Assembly: GCA_964476375.1 (NCBI GenBank)
Contig: CAYYZW010000260.1
Location: 1 to 9,498, forward strand
Direction: 5' to 3'
From: SAT2750 sp964476375
GTDB lineage: Bacteria > Planctomycetota > Planctomycetia > Pirellulales > Pirellulaceae
DNA length: 9,498 nt
Shown: positions 1 through 6,023 of the stretch, one piece after another
Position numbering within the stretch: position 1 is the stretch's first letter
How the letters are laid out: each line of letters begins with the position of its first letter
The notes under the pieces: model-generated
Database searches by the model: none
Told to the model about the DNA's origin: nothing
Seen by the model: only the letters and a program-made list of their open reading frames with translations
Program-made: the position numbers and the translations under genes

Positions 1-2
1 AG

Positions 3-161
3 CAATATGCCGTCAAGACAGTGGCAAGGTGGTATGCCCTGGCGAGCCGGAATGACGGACTGGATTACTCGACTATCAACATCAAGACATGCCCTTCACT
101 GCAGCGGGGTATCTTGACATCTCTCAGCCGTGGTGAGGCGACGGTTGTCCCGGGCAGGTAA
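3..161 (+). CDS. 3' end of an unidentified protein gene (partial)
   Basis: This frame is open from the left edge of the window and ends at a TAA at 159-161, giving the last 52 residues of a protein (begins QYAVKTVARWYALASRND, ends ATVVPGR). It is the longest open rightward frame at this edge. The other two rightward frames stop at about 55 and 114. Third codon positions are mostly G or C and the residue mix looks like a folded protein, which is why I prefer it. I do not recognise the family and see no motif. If real, it converges on the leftward membrane-protein gene that ends at 249, with 87 bases between them in which I see no convincing terminator. It could also be a chance open frame. Confidence 0.4.
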   Translation, partial: QYAVKTVARWYALASRNDGLDYSTINIKTCPSLQRGILTSLSRGEATVVPGR

Positions 162-248
162 AGGGAGGCGGTTTCCCGTGTGCGCTGAGATGCCCTCCAG
201 GGAACGTGAGACGGGATTGATCGGGAACTGCCGGCCAGCGATTAGCGA

Positions 249-1256
249 TTACTCGCTGCCAGTTTCATCCTCCGGAGAAAGGTCCGTCGTGTTTCCAGCC
301 TCCTCGGCAGAGACGATTGCTCCCACGGAGGACGGATCCGGGGCGGTCGCAGGCGAGCCAGGTCCTGTTGAAGTGAAACGGACCTGAAGTCCAAGCCCCT
401 GCATCAAACCGGTGATGGTTCCCAGGATGGCGGCCAGCATGCTGAGCCAGAAGGATGGTTCCGTATGCCGCTTAAAACCGCTTGCAATCATTCCAGACAT
501 GCCCCGGTCCATCTCGTTATTGAAATCCATCTCAAACGAGCTCTCCATGCCGTCAGGCATTGTCTCCATTGTTTCACCAGGTATCTCGTCGAGCGTCTCG
601 GAAGCGTCCTCTGCGAATCCAGGAAAAGTGGGGTCCACATCAGTACGCTGGGTTTCATCCTGGTTACAACCTTCTGGATCGGAGACAGCTTCCGTGGCGT
701 TGGGATCAAGGTCGAAAGAATTGTCGTCTGGCTTATCCATGAAGTCTGGAATGCCCTTGTCCATCTCCATCTCCATATCCATGTCCATATCGAACATGGA
801 TCCGGTTTCTCCGCTGCTTGTTGTTCCACTCATGGTGCCCGCTTCACGCTGCATCTCCTTGATTTTTTCTGTGATAGGGAAGCCAATCACAAATTGGGCG
901 ACGCCAATAACCACCGCTATACCGCCGGCTAGACCAGCAATACGAGGACGGGAAAAAGACATGGCCAGCCCAACCAAGAGAGCAAGAGGAAAGACGATCA
1001 GCAGTGGAGCGGTTTCCAGTTCGTTCACAAATGGACTGTCTTCTTCCATCTCCTTGCGTTCTTCCTTCGTGGGGGCCTTTCCATCGATCCTGACCGAGTT
1101 CTTTCCGGTGATCATCTGTAGACCAGTTTGAGATATTTTCATTTCCTTTTCGGCTTCAGTTGACTCAAAGTCCGGGACGGTACAGGTCACGCTGGCCCAG
1201 GGAAGCAGGAAACAGACGAGGGCAAGCAGAAAAAAACTGGGAGTCGCGTATTTCAT
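249..1256 (-). CDS. Four-helix membrane protein with a long acidic Met/Asp/Glu-rich loop, function unknown
   Basis: I do not recognise this 335-residue protein. Hydrophobic segments lie at about residues 5-24, 82-101, 106-126 and 267-286. The short turn between the second and third (SRPR, 102-105) is basic, so by the positive-inside rule it is cytoplasmic. That puts residues 25-81 and the long 127-266 loop outside the membrane and the C-terminal 45 residues inside. The long loop is strongly acidic and methionine-rich (FDMDMDMEMEMDKG at 155-168, then many Asp, Glu and Met), a composition that could bind metal cations; this is inference from composition only. The start has LLPWASVTC, with cysteines at 15 and 25, and resembles the 'LPF..VSC' beginnings of some bacterial membrane proteins. 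The ATG is preceded by GAGG 8 bases upstream. The gene is last in the leftward series, 179 bases after the thioredoxin gene, with its own promoter-like sequence. Confidence 0.88.
   Translation of the reverse strand: MKYATPSFFLLALVCFLLPWASVTCTVPDFESTEAEKEMKISQTGLQMITGKNSVRIDGKAPTKEERKEMEEDSPFVNELETAPLLIVFPLALLVGLAMSFSRPRIAGLAGGIAVVIGVAQFVIGFPITEKIKEMQREAGTMSGTTSSGETGSMFDMDMDMEMEMDKGIPDFMDKPDDNSFDLDPNATEAVSDPEGCNQDETQRTDVDPTFPGFAEDASETLDEIPGETMETMPDGMESSFEMDFNNEMDRGMSGMIASGFKRHTEPSFWLSMLAAILGTITGLMQGLGLQVRFTSTGPGSPATAPDPSSVGAIVSAEEAGNTTDLSPEDETGSE
760..789 (-). repeat. Hexanucleotide tandem repeat coding for Met-Asp/Met-Glu pairs
   Basis: Five consecutive 6-base units of the form TCCATN (on the coding strand ATGGA plus C, T or G) fill 30 bases. 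They encode the alternating M-D/M-E run in the acidic loop of the membrane protein. The units differ only at their last base. Because the unit is two codons, slippage would change loop length without shifting the frame. Confidence 0.8.
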
Positions 1257-1293
1257 GGAAGGAACCTCGATCTATTTGGCGCGGAGTTGTCGT

Positions 1294-1323
1294 ATTGTCA
1301 GCAACCGGTGTTGAGGCCGTCAA
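1294..1323 (-). promoter_or_regulatory. Candidate sigma-70-type promoter for the acidic membrane protein gene
   Basis: On the leftward strand TTGACG (1323-1318; five of six matches to the TTGACA -35 box) is followed after 18 bases by GACAAT (1299-1294; four of six matches to TATAAT). The -10 box is 37 bases before the ATG at 1256. The match is moderate and planctomycete promoters are not well characterised, so this is tentative. Its -35 box overlaps the inverted repeat at 1303-1329. Confidence 0.3.
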
Positions 1324-1329
1324 CAGGTT
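1303..1329. repeat. Inverted repeat overlapping the candidate -35 box
   Basis: TGTTGA (1309-1314) and TCAACA (1320-1325) are perfect complements separated by GGCCG. The pairing extends outward with AACC (1303-1306) and GGTT (1326-1329) if two unpaired bases (1307-1308) are bulged. No T tract follows on either strand, so it is not an obvious intrinsic terminator. It could be an operator or a leader hairpin for the membrane-protein gene, or an mRNA-stabilising structure after the thioredoxin gene. Confidence 0.4.
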
Positions 1330-1435
1330 CTTGGATTCAACCAACTCTGGCCGGTCCCGGATCCACCTCCCGGTGCGGTTCTTTTCCAGACACAAATCAC
1401 TTGCCAGGAGAGAGCAGGGTTACCGTTTGCCCGGC

Positions 1436-2518
1436 TTACTTTTCCGCCTCGCGGACCAACTTTTCCACTGCCTGGTGAAGTTCATTGCCCTTGATGTCCT
1501 TGTAACGAATCACTCCCTTGTGATCCAGGACAAAGATTGCCGGCCAGGTCTCGATATTCCAGGTCCTGGCAATCGGCCCCCTGGTGGAACCGCCATCCCA
1601 CCAGCTTCGCCAGTTCAGCCCCTGGGTACGGATCACGCGCCCGGTCTGTTTCCGGTCCCGATCGCTGTTGACGCCCAGAAGGACAAAGGGCCGGCCTTCC
1701 ATCTCTTCCACCAGCTTCCGGTTGCTGGAGTACATGGTCCGGCAGGTGAGACACCAGTCCGCCCAGAAGTCGATGACGACGACTTTTCCCCGGAAGTCGG
1801 TGAGCTGGAGTGGCTGGCCAAAGACATCCTCCCCCTCGATATTTGCAACCGGGCGACCAATGGAAAGATGACGGATCGTGAAGAGCTTCCGCTTTGCGAG
1901 GTCTCCGAGGATTCCCTGGAATGTCCGTAACTCAGCAAAGTCCTTTTCAATCCGGAGGCAAAGGGATTCGGCCTCGACAAGGACAGCGTCAATTTTCAGG
2001 CGACGGAGATAATCCACGTTTGCCTTGCCGAGGAATTGTTCATAGCGTTCCCGGTTCTGAGGGGTGGATTCGATCTCCTGTTTCAGTTCAAGCTGCCGTA
2101 GCAGGTATTCCGTGTGGCGCATGCAGGCGCTACCCAGGACCTGGGGATCCTTGTTCTGCTTTAGTACCGCCCGGTAAAGCTGTCCCACAAGGAGGGAAGG
2201 ATTGCGACCGATGCGCTGAAAAACCGGGAGCAGTTGGTCATTGTCGGCATGGTGGTCTGCCAGTAACTTCAGGGCCTCGTCCGCCTCGGGCCCCCGCTGG
2301 TAATACTTCAAGACCCAGGTCAAGGCACTGATCGCTTCCGGGGCATCGGCATGCGAGCGGGCAAAAGCGAGAAAGGGTTCAACAAACTTGCGTGGTTGAC
2401 GATTTGCCTCGAACTGTTTTTCCAGCTGTTGAAATCCCGTGCTTGCTTCAGGCTGCTGGGCCAGCAGGGAGGAACCAGCAAGCAGAACCGAAAACATTCC
2501 AAGCAGCAAGGTTCTCAC
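1436..2518 (-). CDS. Exported TlpA-like thioredoxin-fold protein with a CLTC active site
   Basis: Predicted periplasmic thiol-disulfide protein of about 360 residues. After an N-terminal signal peptide (RTLLLGMFSVLLAGSSLLA, then QQ) comes a mostly helical region of about 190 residues with no recognised motif, then a C-terminal TlpA/AhpC-type thioredoxin domain from about residue 220. The domain shows GQPLQLTDFRGKVVVIDFWA, the active site WCLTCR (cysteines at 256 and 259 in this numbering), and the cis-proline position in TWPAIFVLD. CLTC replaces the common CGPC/CPPC of TlpA proteins; it recalls the ADWCLTCK segment I know from DsbD-type reductases. A helical N-terminal region before a TlpA domain is common in planctomycetes. 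I chose the GTG at 2518 because it starts directly at the signal peptide and has GGAG 11 bases upstream. The longer option, GTG at 2554, has no visible ribosome site. It lies 44 bases after the dioxygenase gene, probably in the same operon. Redox partner and substrate are unknown. Confidence 0.92.
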   Translation of the reverse strand: MRTLLLGMFSVLLAGSSLLAQQPEASTGFQQLEKQFEANRQPRKFVEPFLAFARSHADAPEAISALTWVLKYYQRGPEADEALKLLADHHADNDQLLPVFQRIGRNPSLLVGQLYRAVLKQNKDPQVLGSACMRHTEYLLRQLELKQEIESTPQNRERYEQFLGKANVDYLRRLKIDAVLVEAESLCLRIEKDFAELRTFQGILGDLAKRKLFTIRHLSIGRPVANIEGEDVFGQPLQLTDFRGKVVVIDFWADWCLTCRTMYSSNRKLVEEMEGRPFVLLGVNSDRDRKQTGRVIRTQGLNWRSWWDGGSTRGPIARTWNIETWPAIFVLDHKGVIRYKDIKGNELHQAVEKLVREAEK

Positions 2519-2529
2519 GTTTATTGCCG

Positions 2530-2533
2530 CTCC
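2530..2533 (-). promoter_or_regulatory. Ribosome binding site deciding the thioredoxin gene start
   Basis: GGAG on the leftward strand lies 11 bases before the GTG at 2518. The spacing is slightly long but usable. No comparable purine-rich site precedes the upstream GTG at 2554, so this site supports the shorter protein. Confidence 0.5.
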
Positions 2534-2562
2534 AGGAGAAATCAGCTGTTCCACGAGGGTGG

Positions 2563-3267
2563 TCAGGATTTTGCCAGCACGATATCAAAGGTGCCTTGCT
2601 TGTAGCTGCCGCCATGTTCCTTGATCGCCGCCGTTTCGATGATCAGGTTGGATTTGCTGGCCCAGGGGTCGCTGGCGATGTGGGGGTCGCCCTTGAAATA
2701 GATCTGCGTGACCAGTTTCTTGTAGCCTGGTGCCTGGACCATGTAGTGAATATGGCTTGGACGTGTTCCATTTCCAATGCCGTACGCCCCGGGGTGGATT
2801 GTCTCGAACTCGTAGTAACCGGTTTCATCAACGACGAGCCGAATTCGGTTTCGAAACTCACTCCACTCTGGCGGATTCTGGGGGTCGGTCATATCGTACC
2901 GGCCCCTGGCGTCTGCTTGCCAGACATCGAGAACCGCGTTGGGAATCGGTTTGCGGGTGTTGATCCCCCAGACTCGCCCACGCATCAGGAGTGGATCTCC
3001 TGGTTCCAGCGGCGATGTGATCTTGCCGCGGAACGGTGCACCTGGGACGTAGAAGGGGCCGAGGATGTCCGGGTGTGAGGGCTCCCATTTTTTGGCTGGC
3101 TGAACCCTTGGAATGCCGTTCTTGTCGAGGAAGTCCTGGTAATTGTGAACGTCCTCGGTGGCCTCGGTGGGTGCTGCTCCGGCACGCAGGACCAGTCCTG
3201 CACCACCAGCGGCGGCCAGTCCGAGGATCGAGTGCTGGAAGAGCTGGCGTCGATTCACGCTCGACAT
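2563..3267 (-). CDS. Tat-exported intradiol ring-cleavage dioxygenase
   Basis: Non-haem Fe(III) dioxygenase of the protocatechuate 3,4-dioxygenase / catechol 1,2-dioxygenase family, which opens catechol-type rings between the two hydroxyls using O2. All four family iron ligands are visible by alignment from memory with the Pseudomonas protocatechuate enzyme beta subunit: Tyr124 (GRYD), Tyr162 (HPGAYG), His172 and His174 (RPSHIHY). The conserved Arg169 next to them is also present. DVWQADARGRYD and GYYEFETIHPG are typical family segments. Residues 5-28 form a twin-arginine signal (NRRQLFQHSILGLAAAGGAG), so the folded, iron-loaded enzyme is probably exported. At 234 residues, with about 200 after the signal, it fits the single catalytic domain; it lacks the N-terminal linker domain of catechol 1,2-dioxygenases and has no partner subunit gene nearby. 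Its substrate cannot be told from sequence. The ribosome site is weak (GGGA, 7 bases before ATG). It starts 22 bases after the EF-hand gene. Confidence 0.95.
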   Translation of the reverse strand: MSSVNRRQLFQHSILGLAAAGGAGLVLRAGAAPTEATEDVHNYQDFLDKNGIPRVQPAKKWEPSHPDILGPFYVPGAPFRGKITSPLEPGDPLLMRGRVWGINTRKPIPNAVLDVWQADARGRYDMTDPQNPPEWSEFRNRIRLVVDETGYYEFETIHPGAYGIGNGTRPSHIHYMVQAPGYKKLVTQIYFKGDPHIASDPWASKSNLIIETAAIKEHGGSYKQGTFDIVLAKS

Positions 3268-3289
3268 ATTTCATTCCCGGGTAAAAGGA

Positions 3290-4087
3290 CTAGTTCGTGG
3301 CTGGTCGCTTGGGAAGATCCTGGCCACGGTTGGGAGGAGCGGGACGGTTTCCACCTCCAGGAGCTGCGGGCCGCTGTCCACCTGCACCGCCGGGCCGCTG
3401 TCCACCCGCGCCGCCAGGCCGGTTGCCACCCTGGGAGAATCGCTCTGCCATCGTCTCCAGTTCTTTCTTGTCAAGCACGCCATCCTGGTTCGAATCTCCA
3501 CGCTCGATCATGCGCGCCATCCGTTCAGGTATTTCCTCCTTGTCCAGCTTGCCGTCCTTGTTCTTGTCGTAGGCCAGCATGCGTTCGATAAACTGCTCGG
3601 GACCGAAGTTTCCTCCCTGGGGCTGTCCACCGGGCCGTTCTCCTCCTGCACCAGGCTGTCCACCGGGTCGTTGTCCTCCGGGGCGTTGTCCTCCGGCACC
3701 GCCACGTCCACCGGCGCCAGCCGCGCCGAACTGGGGCATTATTTCCTCTCGCGTGAGCTTGCCGTCTTTGTCCCGGTCCAGTTTCTTCAATGAGGCAGCG
3801 GCATTCTTGATTTCCGCAGCTGAGATCTCGCCATCCTTGTTTGCATCCAGGGCCACGATGATGGGGAGCATCAGGATCCGGGATGAACCTCCAGCTCCCG
3901 GTTGTCCTGGCTGACCCTGCCGGCCACCACCCTGCCTGGCACCGCCCTGTCTGGCACCACCCTGCCTGGCACCACCCTGTCTGGCACCACCCTGTCCGGG
4001 GGGCTGTGGGGGTTGTTGCTGGGCATATGTTTCCGCCGCGCAGGAGAAAAGGAGAATACTCAGGATGGTGAGGAAATGCCTGGTCAT
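3290..4087 (-). CDS. Secreted EF-hand calcium-binding protein with Gly/Arg/Gln/Pro-rich linkers
   Basis: A 265-residue exported protein with four canonical EF-hand loops, each with Asp at position 1 and Glu at position 12: DANKDGEISAAE (81-92), DRDKDGKLTREE (104-115), DKNKDGKLDKEE (174-185) and DSNQDGVLDKKE (198-209). They form two pairs, as EF hands usually do. The signal peptide is at residues 1-22 (cleavage likely after TYA, before QQQ); LFSC at 13-16 is a poor lipobox, so lipoprotein status is unlikely but not excluded. Low-complexity linkers surround the pairs: GGARQ repeats (33-57), RPGGQ-type repeats (134-157) and GGAGGQRP repeats (220-245). It probably binds Ca2+ outside the cytoplasm, as a structural, regulatory or surface protein; EF-hand proteins with such linkers are frequent in planctomycetes. 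AGGA lies 8 bases before the ATG. It is first of the tightly spaced EF-hand / dioxygenase / thioredoxin run. Confidence 0.95.
   Translation of the reverse strand: MTRHFLTILSILLFSCAAETYAQQQPPQPPGQGGARQGGARQGGARQGGARQGGGRQGQPGQPGAGGSSRILMLPIIVALDANKDGEISAAEIKNAAASLKKLDRDKDGKLTREEIMPQFGAAGAGGRGGAGGQRPGGQRPGGQPGAGGERPGGQPQGGNFGPEQFIERMLAYDKNKDGKLDKEEIPERMARMIERGDSNQDGVLDKKELETMAERFSQGGNRPGGAGGQRPGGAGGQRPAAPGGGNRPAPPNRGQDLPKRPATN
3368..3415 (-). repeat. 24-base tandem duplication in the EF-hand gene
   Basis: Two adjacent 24-base copies (3368-3391 and 3392-3415) differ at only two bases and encode two GGAGGQRP units near the C-terminus. The near identity at DNA level points to recent duplication in frame. 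Confidence 0.75.
3921..3995 (-). repeat. 15-base tandem repeat coding for GGARQ units
   Basis: Five head-to-tail 15-base units: 3921-3935 (most divergent), 3936-3950, 3951-3965, 3966-3980 and 3981-3995. The consensus read on the plus strand is CTGGCACCACCCTGT, and the last four copies differ at only one or two bases. They encode the pentapeptide repeat just after the signal peptide of the EF-hand protein. Copy-number change would preserve the frame. Confidence 0.85.
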
Positions 4088-4147
4088 TACTGTTGTCCTT
4101 AAAAGATAGGGATGCGCCCTGGTGGTGACTTTATCTAGTCTAGCTTG

Positions 4148-5455
4148 TTAATTGGTCTCAATACAATAAAGCCTGGTGTTGGAACGAAGAAAGATCTGTC
4201 CCCGGCTGATTGCCGGACTGCCGTTAAACTGGGAATGATCGTTTTCCATCCTGTTTTGGCCAAGTTGTTTGAATTGCGGCGCTGCCGCCAGGACGAATAC
4301 TCCCGCAGAGCGGCTGACGGCATAGAGCTTCTTGTTTGCCAGGGCGACGGAAGCGTAGAAGCCTCGGCCACCACGAGAACCACTATTACGGGCAAGCCTT
4401 TTCTGGTAAATCATCTCTCCGTTTTCTGCCTTCAGGCAATAAGCGATCCCACGATCACTCACCCAGTAGAGATGGCCGTCGTGAGCAACCGGCGAAGGGA
4501 CATAAGAACTTTCCTCGCTGGACCAGGCCAGGTGGGAGTTGGTCACATCATCCTTGCCACCGAGCCGGATCGCGGTGGTGCTGCCGCTTCGGCCTCCCAT
4601 GCAAAAGACCGTGTTGTTGTGGAAAACAGGGCTTGGCGAAACATTGCTATCTGTTGCCGTGCCTGCATACCAGAGGAGCTTGCCTGTCACAGGATCCAGC
4701 CCCCAGACTTCACCCGGGACGGCAACGACGATCTCGTTGTGGCCGTCGACGCTTACCAGCAGGGGGGTGCTAAAGGTGTTTTCCAGTCCCCGGGCCTCTG
4801 CCTTCCACAGTTCTTTCCCGTTGGTCTTGTCGAGACCACGTATGGAAAGACTCTCGTCCGACGCGTTGACGATGACCACGTTCCCTGCCAGGATCGGACT
4901 CCCGCTGGATCCCCAGAGACGTGAACCTGATTGCTGTCCCACGTCTGTTTTCCAGAGTCTCGTGCCCTGCATGTCGTGGGCCACGACACCGGCCTTGCCA
5001 AAAAAAGAAACGATTGTCTTGCCATCGGAGACAGGGGTGCTGGAGGCATATCCATGCTCCGTGATAAAGCCCTGGTAGGCATCTTCCCGAGAGGCTGATT
5101 CGACAGTGGATCGCCACAGCTCCTTGCCGGTCTGGCGATCCACGCAGACCAGATGTCGCTTGAGTCCAGAGATCTCCGCTGGCCCCCCCGCGGGACTGCC
5201 GTAGCCGCTGTAGCAGGTGACAAGGACTTTTCCTCCCACGACGATCGGGCTGGAGGAGCCGGCGCCGGGCAGCTCTATTGACCAGCGAAGATTCTCCGTA
5301 CCACTCCAGTGGATCGGTGTGGGGGACTCGTCACGGCTGATTCCCGAGCCGTCGTTGCCTCGAAATCCACGCCAGTCCTCCGCGAAGGAAAGAGAGTTGG
5401 GACCTCCAAGAAGGGCCACCAGGAGAGGGACTGCCATCCAGGTCCAATGCGACAT
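4148..5455 (-). CDS. Exported PQQ-like beta-propeller repeat protein (propeller B)
   Basis: A 435-residue exported beta-propeller of the PQQ-like (BamB/quinoprotein-type) repeat family. Signal peptide: MSHWTWMAVPLLVALLGG..., cleavage likely after SFA, before EDW. The mature start DWRGFRGNDGSGIS followed by HWSGTENLRW is a planctomycete hallmark and is shared with the propeller at 6024-7286. Blade signatures of the G-x-x-L-W type occur at about residues 110-114 (GKELW), 164-168 (GTRLW), 213-217 (GKELW) and 258-262 (GKLLW), with a weaker one near 346. I see no catalytic or calcium-site features of true PQQ dehydrogenases, so a scaffold or binding role is more likely than enzymatic activity. I chose the ATG at 5455 because AGGTG sits 8 bases before it and the signal peptide begins there. 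An in-frame GTG at 5503 would add 16 unlikely residues and falls inside a terminator-like hairpin. The EF-hand gene follows after 60 bases. Confidence 0.93.
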   Translation of the reverse strand: MSHWTWMAVPLLVALLGGPNSLSFAEDWRGFRGNDGSGISRDESPTPIHWSGTENLRWSIELPGAGSSSPIVVGGKVLVTCYSGYGSPAGGPAEISGLKRHLVCVDRQTGKELWRSTVESASREDAYQGFITEHGYASSTPVSDGKTIVSFFGKAGVVAHDMQGTRLWKTDVGQQSGSRLWGSSGSPILAGNVVIVNASDESLSIRGLDKTNGKELWKAEARGLENTFSTPLLVSVDGHNEIVVAVPGEVWGLDPVTGKLLWYAGTATDSNVSPSPVFHNNTVFCMGGRSGSTTAIRLGGKDDVTNSHLAWSSEESSYVPSPVAHDGHLYWVSDRGIAYCLKAENGEMIYQKRLARNSGSRGGRGFYASVALANKKLYAVSRSAGVFVLAAAPQFKQLGQNRMENDHSQFNGSPAISRGQIFLRSNTRLYCIETN

Positions 5456-5463
5456 CCAGCATT

Positions 5464-5468
5464 CACCT
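5464..5468 (-). promoter_or_regulatory. Ribosome binding site deciding the propeller B start
   Basis: AGGTG on the leftward strand, 8 bases before the ATG at 5455, supports that start over the GTG at 5503. Confidence 0.65.
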
Positions 5469-5491
5469 TTCGTGGAGAAAGCGTGAGAGAT

Positions 5492-5519
5492 AAAAATGGA
5501 CACCAGGCCGGTGCCTGGT
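5492..5519 (-). terminator. Candidate intrinsic terminator after the small lipoprotein gene
   Basis: Reading leftward, ACCAGGC (5519-5513), loop ACCG, then GCCTGGT (5508-5502) form a perfect 7-bp GC-rich stem with a tetraloop. It is followed after five bases by TTTTT (5496-5492). It lies about 75 bases past the stop codon of the lipoprotein gene and before the propeller B ribosome site. The gap before the T run is longer than ideal, so efficiency may be partial. Confidence 0.5.
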
Positions 5520-5592
5520 ACTCTCTTAAACCCGCCAGGGGAAGAGAAGTGTCGAATTTCCTTTCAAAAGATGTCCCTGCTGGCGGCGATGA

Positions 5593-5934
5593 TCAGGGGT
5601 TCTCGGCAGGCACCGAGGCTGGATCGCTGCGTCGATAGCTGATCCGCCACTCGGTGGTATCCCGGGTCTGGGTAAGACTGGATGACTCGCTGGAGTGCGT
5701 GGAAGTCTCGGCCCCGACAGCGACCTCCTCCTCACGCACGATGTCGTACCCGCCTGGGAAATGCTGGTGCATCAAGATGTCGGCCTTTTCCCGGTGATTG
5801 ACCGGCCAGGTTACTGTCGAGGGAATGGCAACCACACCATGATCCGCTTCCTTGAGGACGTAGCGGGCACTCTGGCAGCCCGTGAAACCAATGCTGCCGA
5901 TAGCAAAAAGGAGGGTCAGGAGTCTTCGGTCCAT
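5593..5934 (-). CDS. Small probable lipoprotein, function unknown
   Basis: A 113-residue protein with a lipoprotein-type signal (MDRRLLTLLFAIGSIGFTGC): Cys20 follows a Gly at -1, though Phe at -3 is a less usual lipobox residue. The mature part is soluble and begins CQSARYVLKEADHGVVAIPS, a segment I associate, from memory only, with uncharacterised planctomycete lipoproteins. It then has a helical stretch ending HQHFPGGYDIVREEEVAVG, a Ser/Thr-rich linker (about 77-91) and a short strand TEWRISYRRS. The layout suggests a small alpha/beta domain tethered to a membrane. AGGAG lies 9 bases before the ATG. It sits 89 bases after propeller A and 137 bases before propeller B, with a terminator-like hairpin on the far side. 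No function can be assigned. Confidence 0.85.
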   Translation of the reverse strand: MDRRLLTLLFAIGSIGFTGCQSARYVLKEADHGVVAIPSTVTWPVNHREKADILMHQHFPGGYDIVREEEVAVGAETSTHSSESSSLTQTRDTTEWRISYRRSDPASVPAENP

Positions 5935-6023
5935 GATGGGGTCTCCTCGGTTGAATTCAACGTCACGCGATTGGCACGTGAGCGAGGAGCCTAGTGGATC
6001 GGGATATCGTTGAGCAAGGTCAG

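Noticed and set aside
244..257. Small hairpin AGCGA-TTAC-TCGCT at the end of the membrane protein gene
   Set aside because: A 5-bp stem overlapping the stop codon with no T run on either strand is too weak to call a terminator.
130..387. 85-codon open frame on the rightward strand
   Set aside because: More than half overlaps the 3' end of the membrane protein gene antisense, it lacks a good ribosome site, and its product has no motif.
412..1131. 239-codon open frame on the rightward strand
   Set aside because: It is antisense to the acidic membrane protein; its Ser/Met/Ile-rich product is what the reverse complement of Asp/Glu/Met codons would give.
4145..4924. 259-codon open frame on the rightward strand
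   Set aside because: It is antisense to propeller B, which has a clear signal peptide and blade motifs.
5456..5503. Upstream GTG start for propeller B
   Set aside because: The extra 16 residues spoil the signal peptide, the GTG lies inside a hairpin, and AGGTG is correctly placed for the ATG at 5455.
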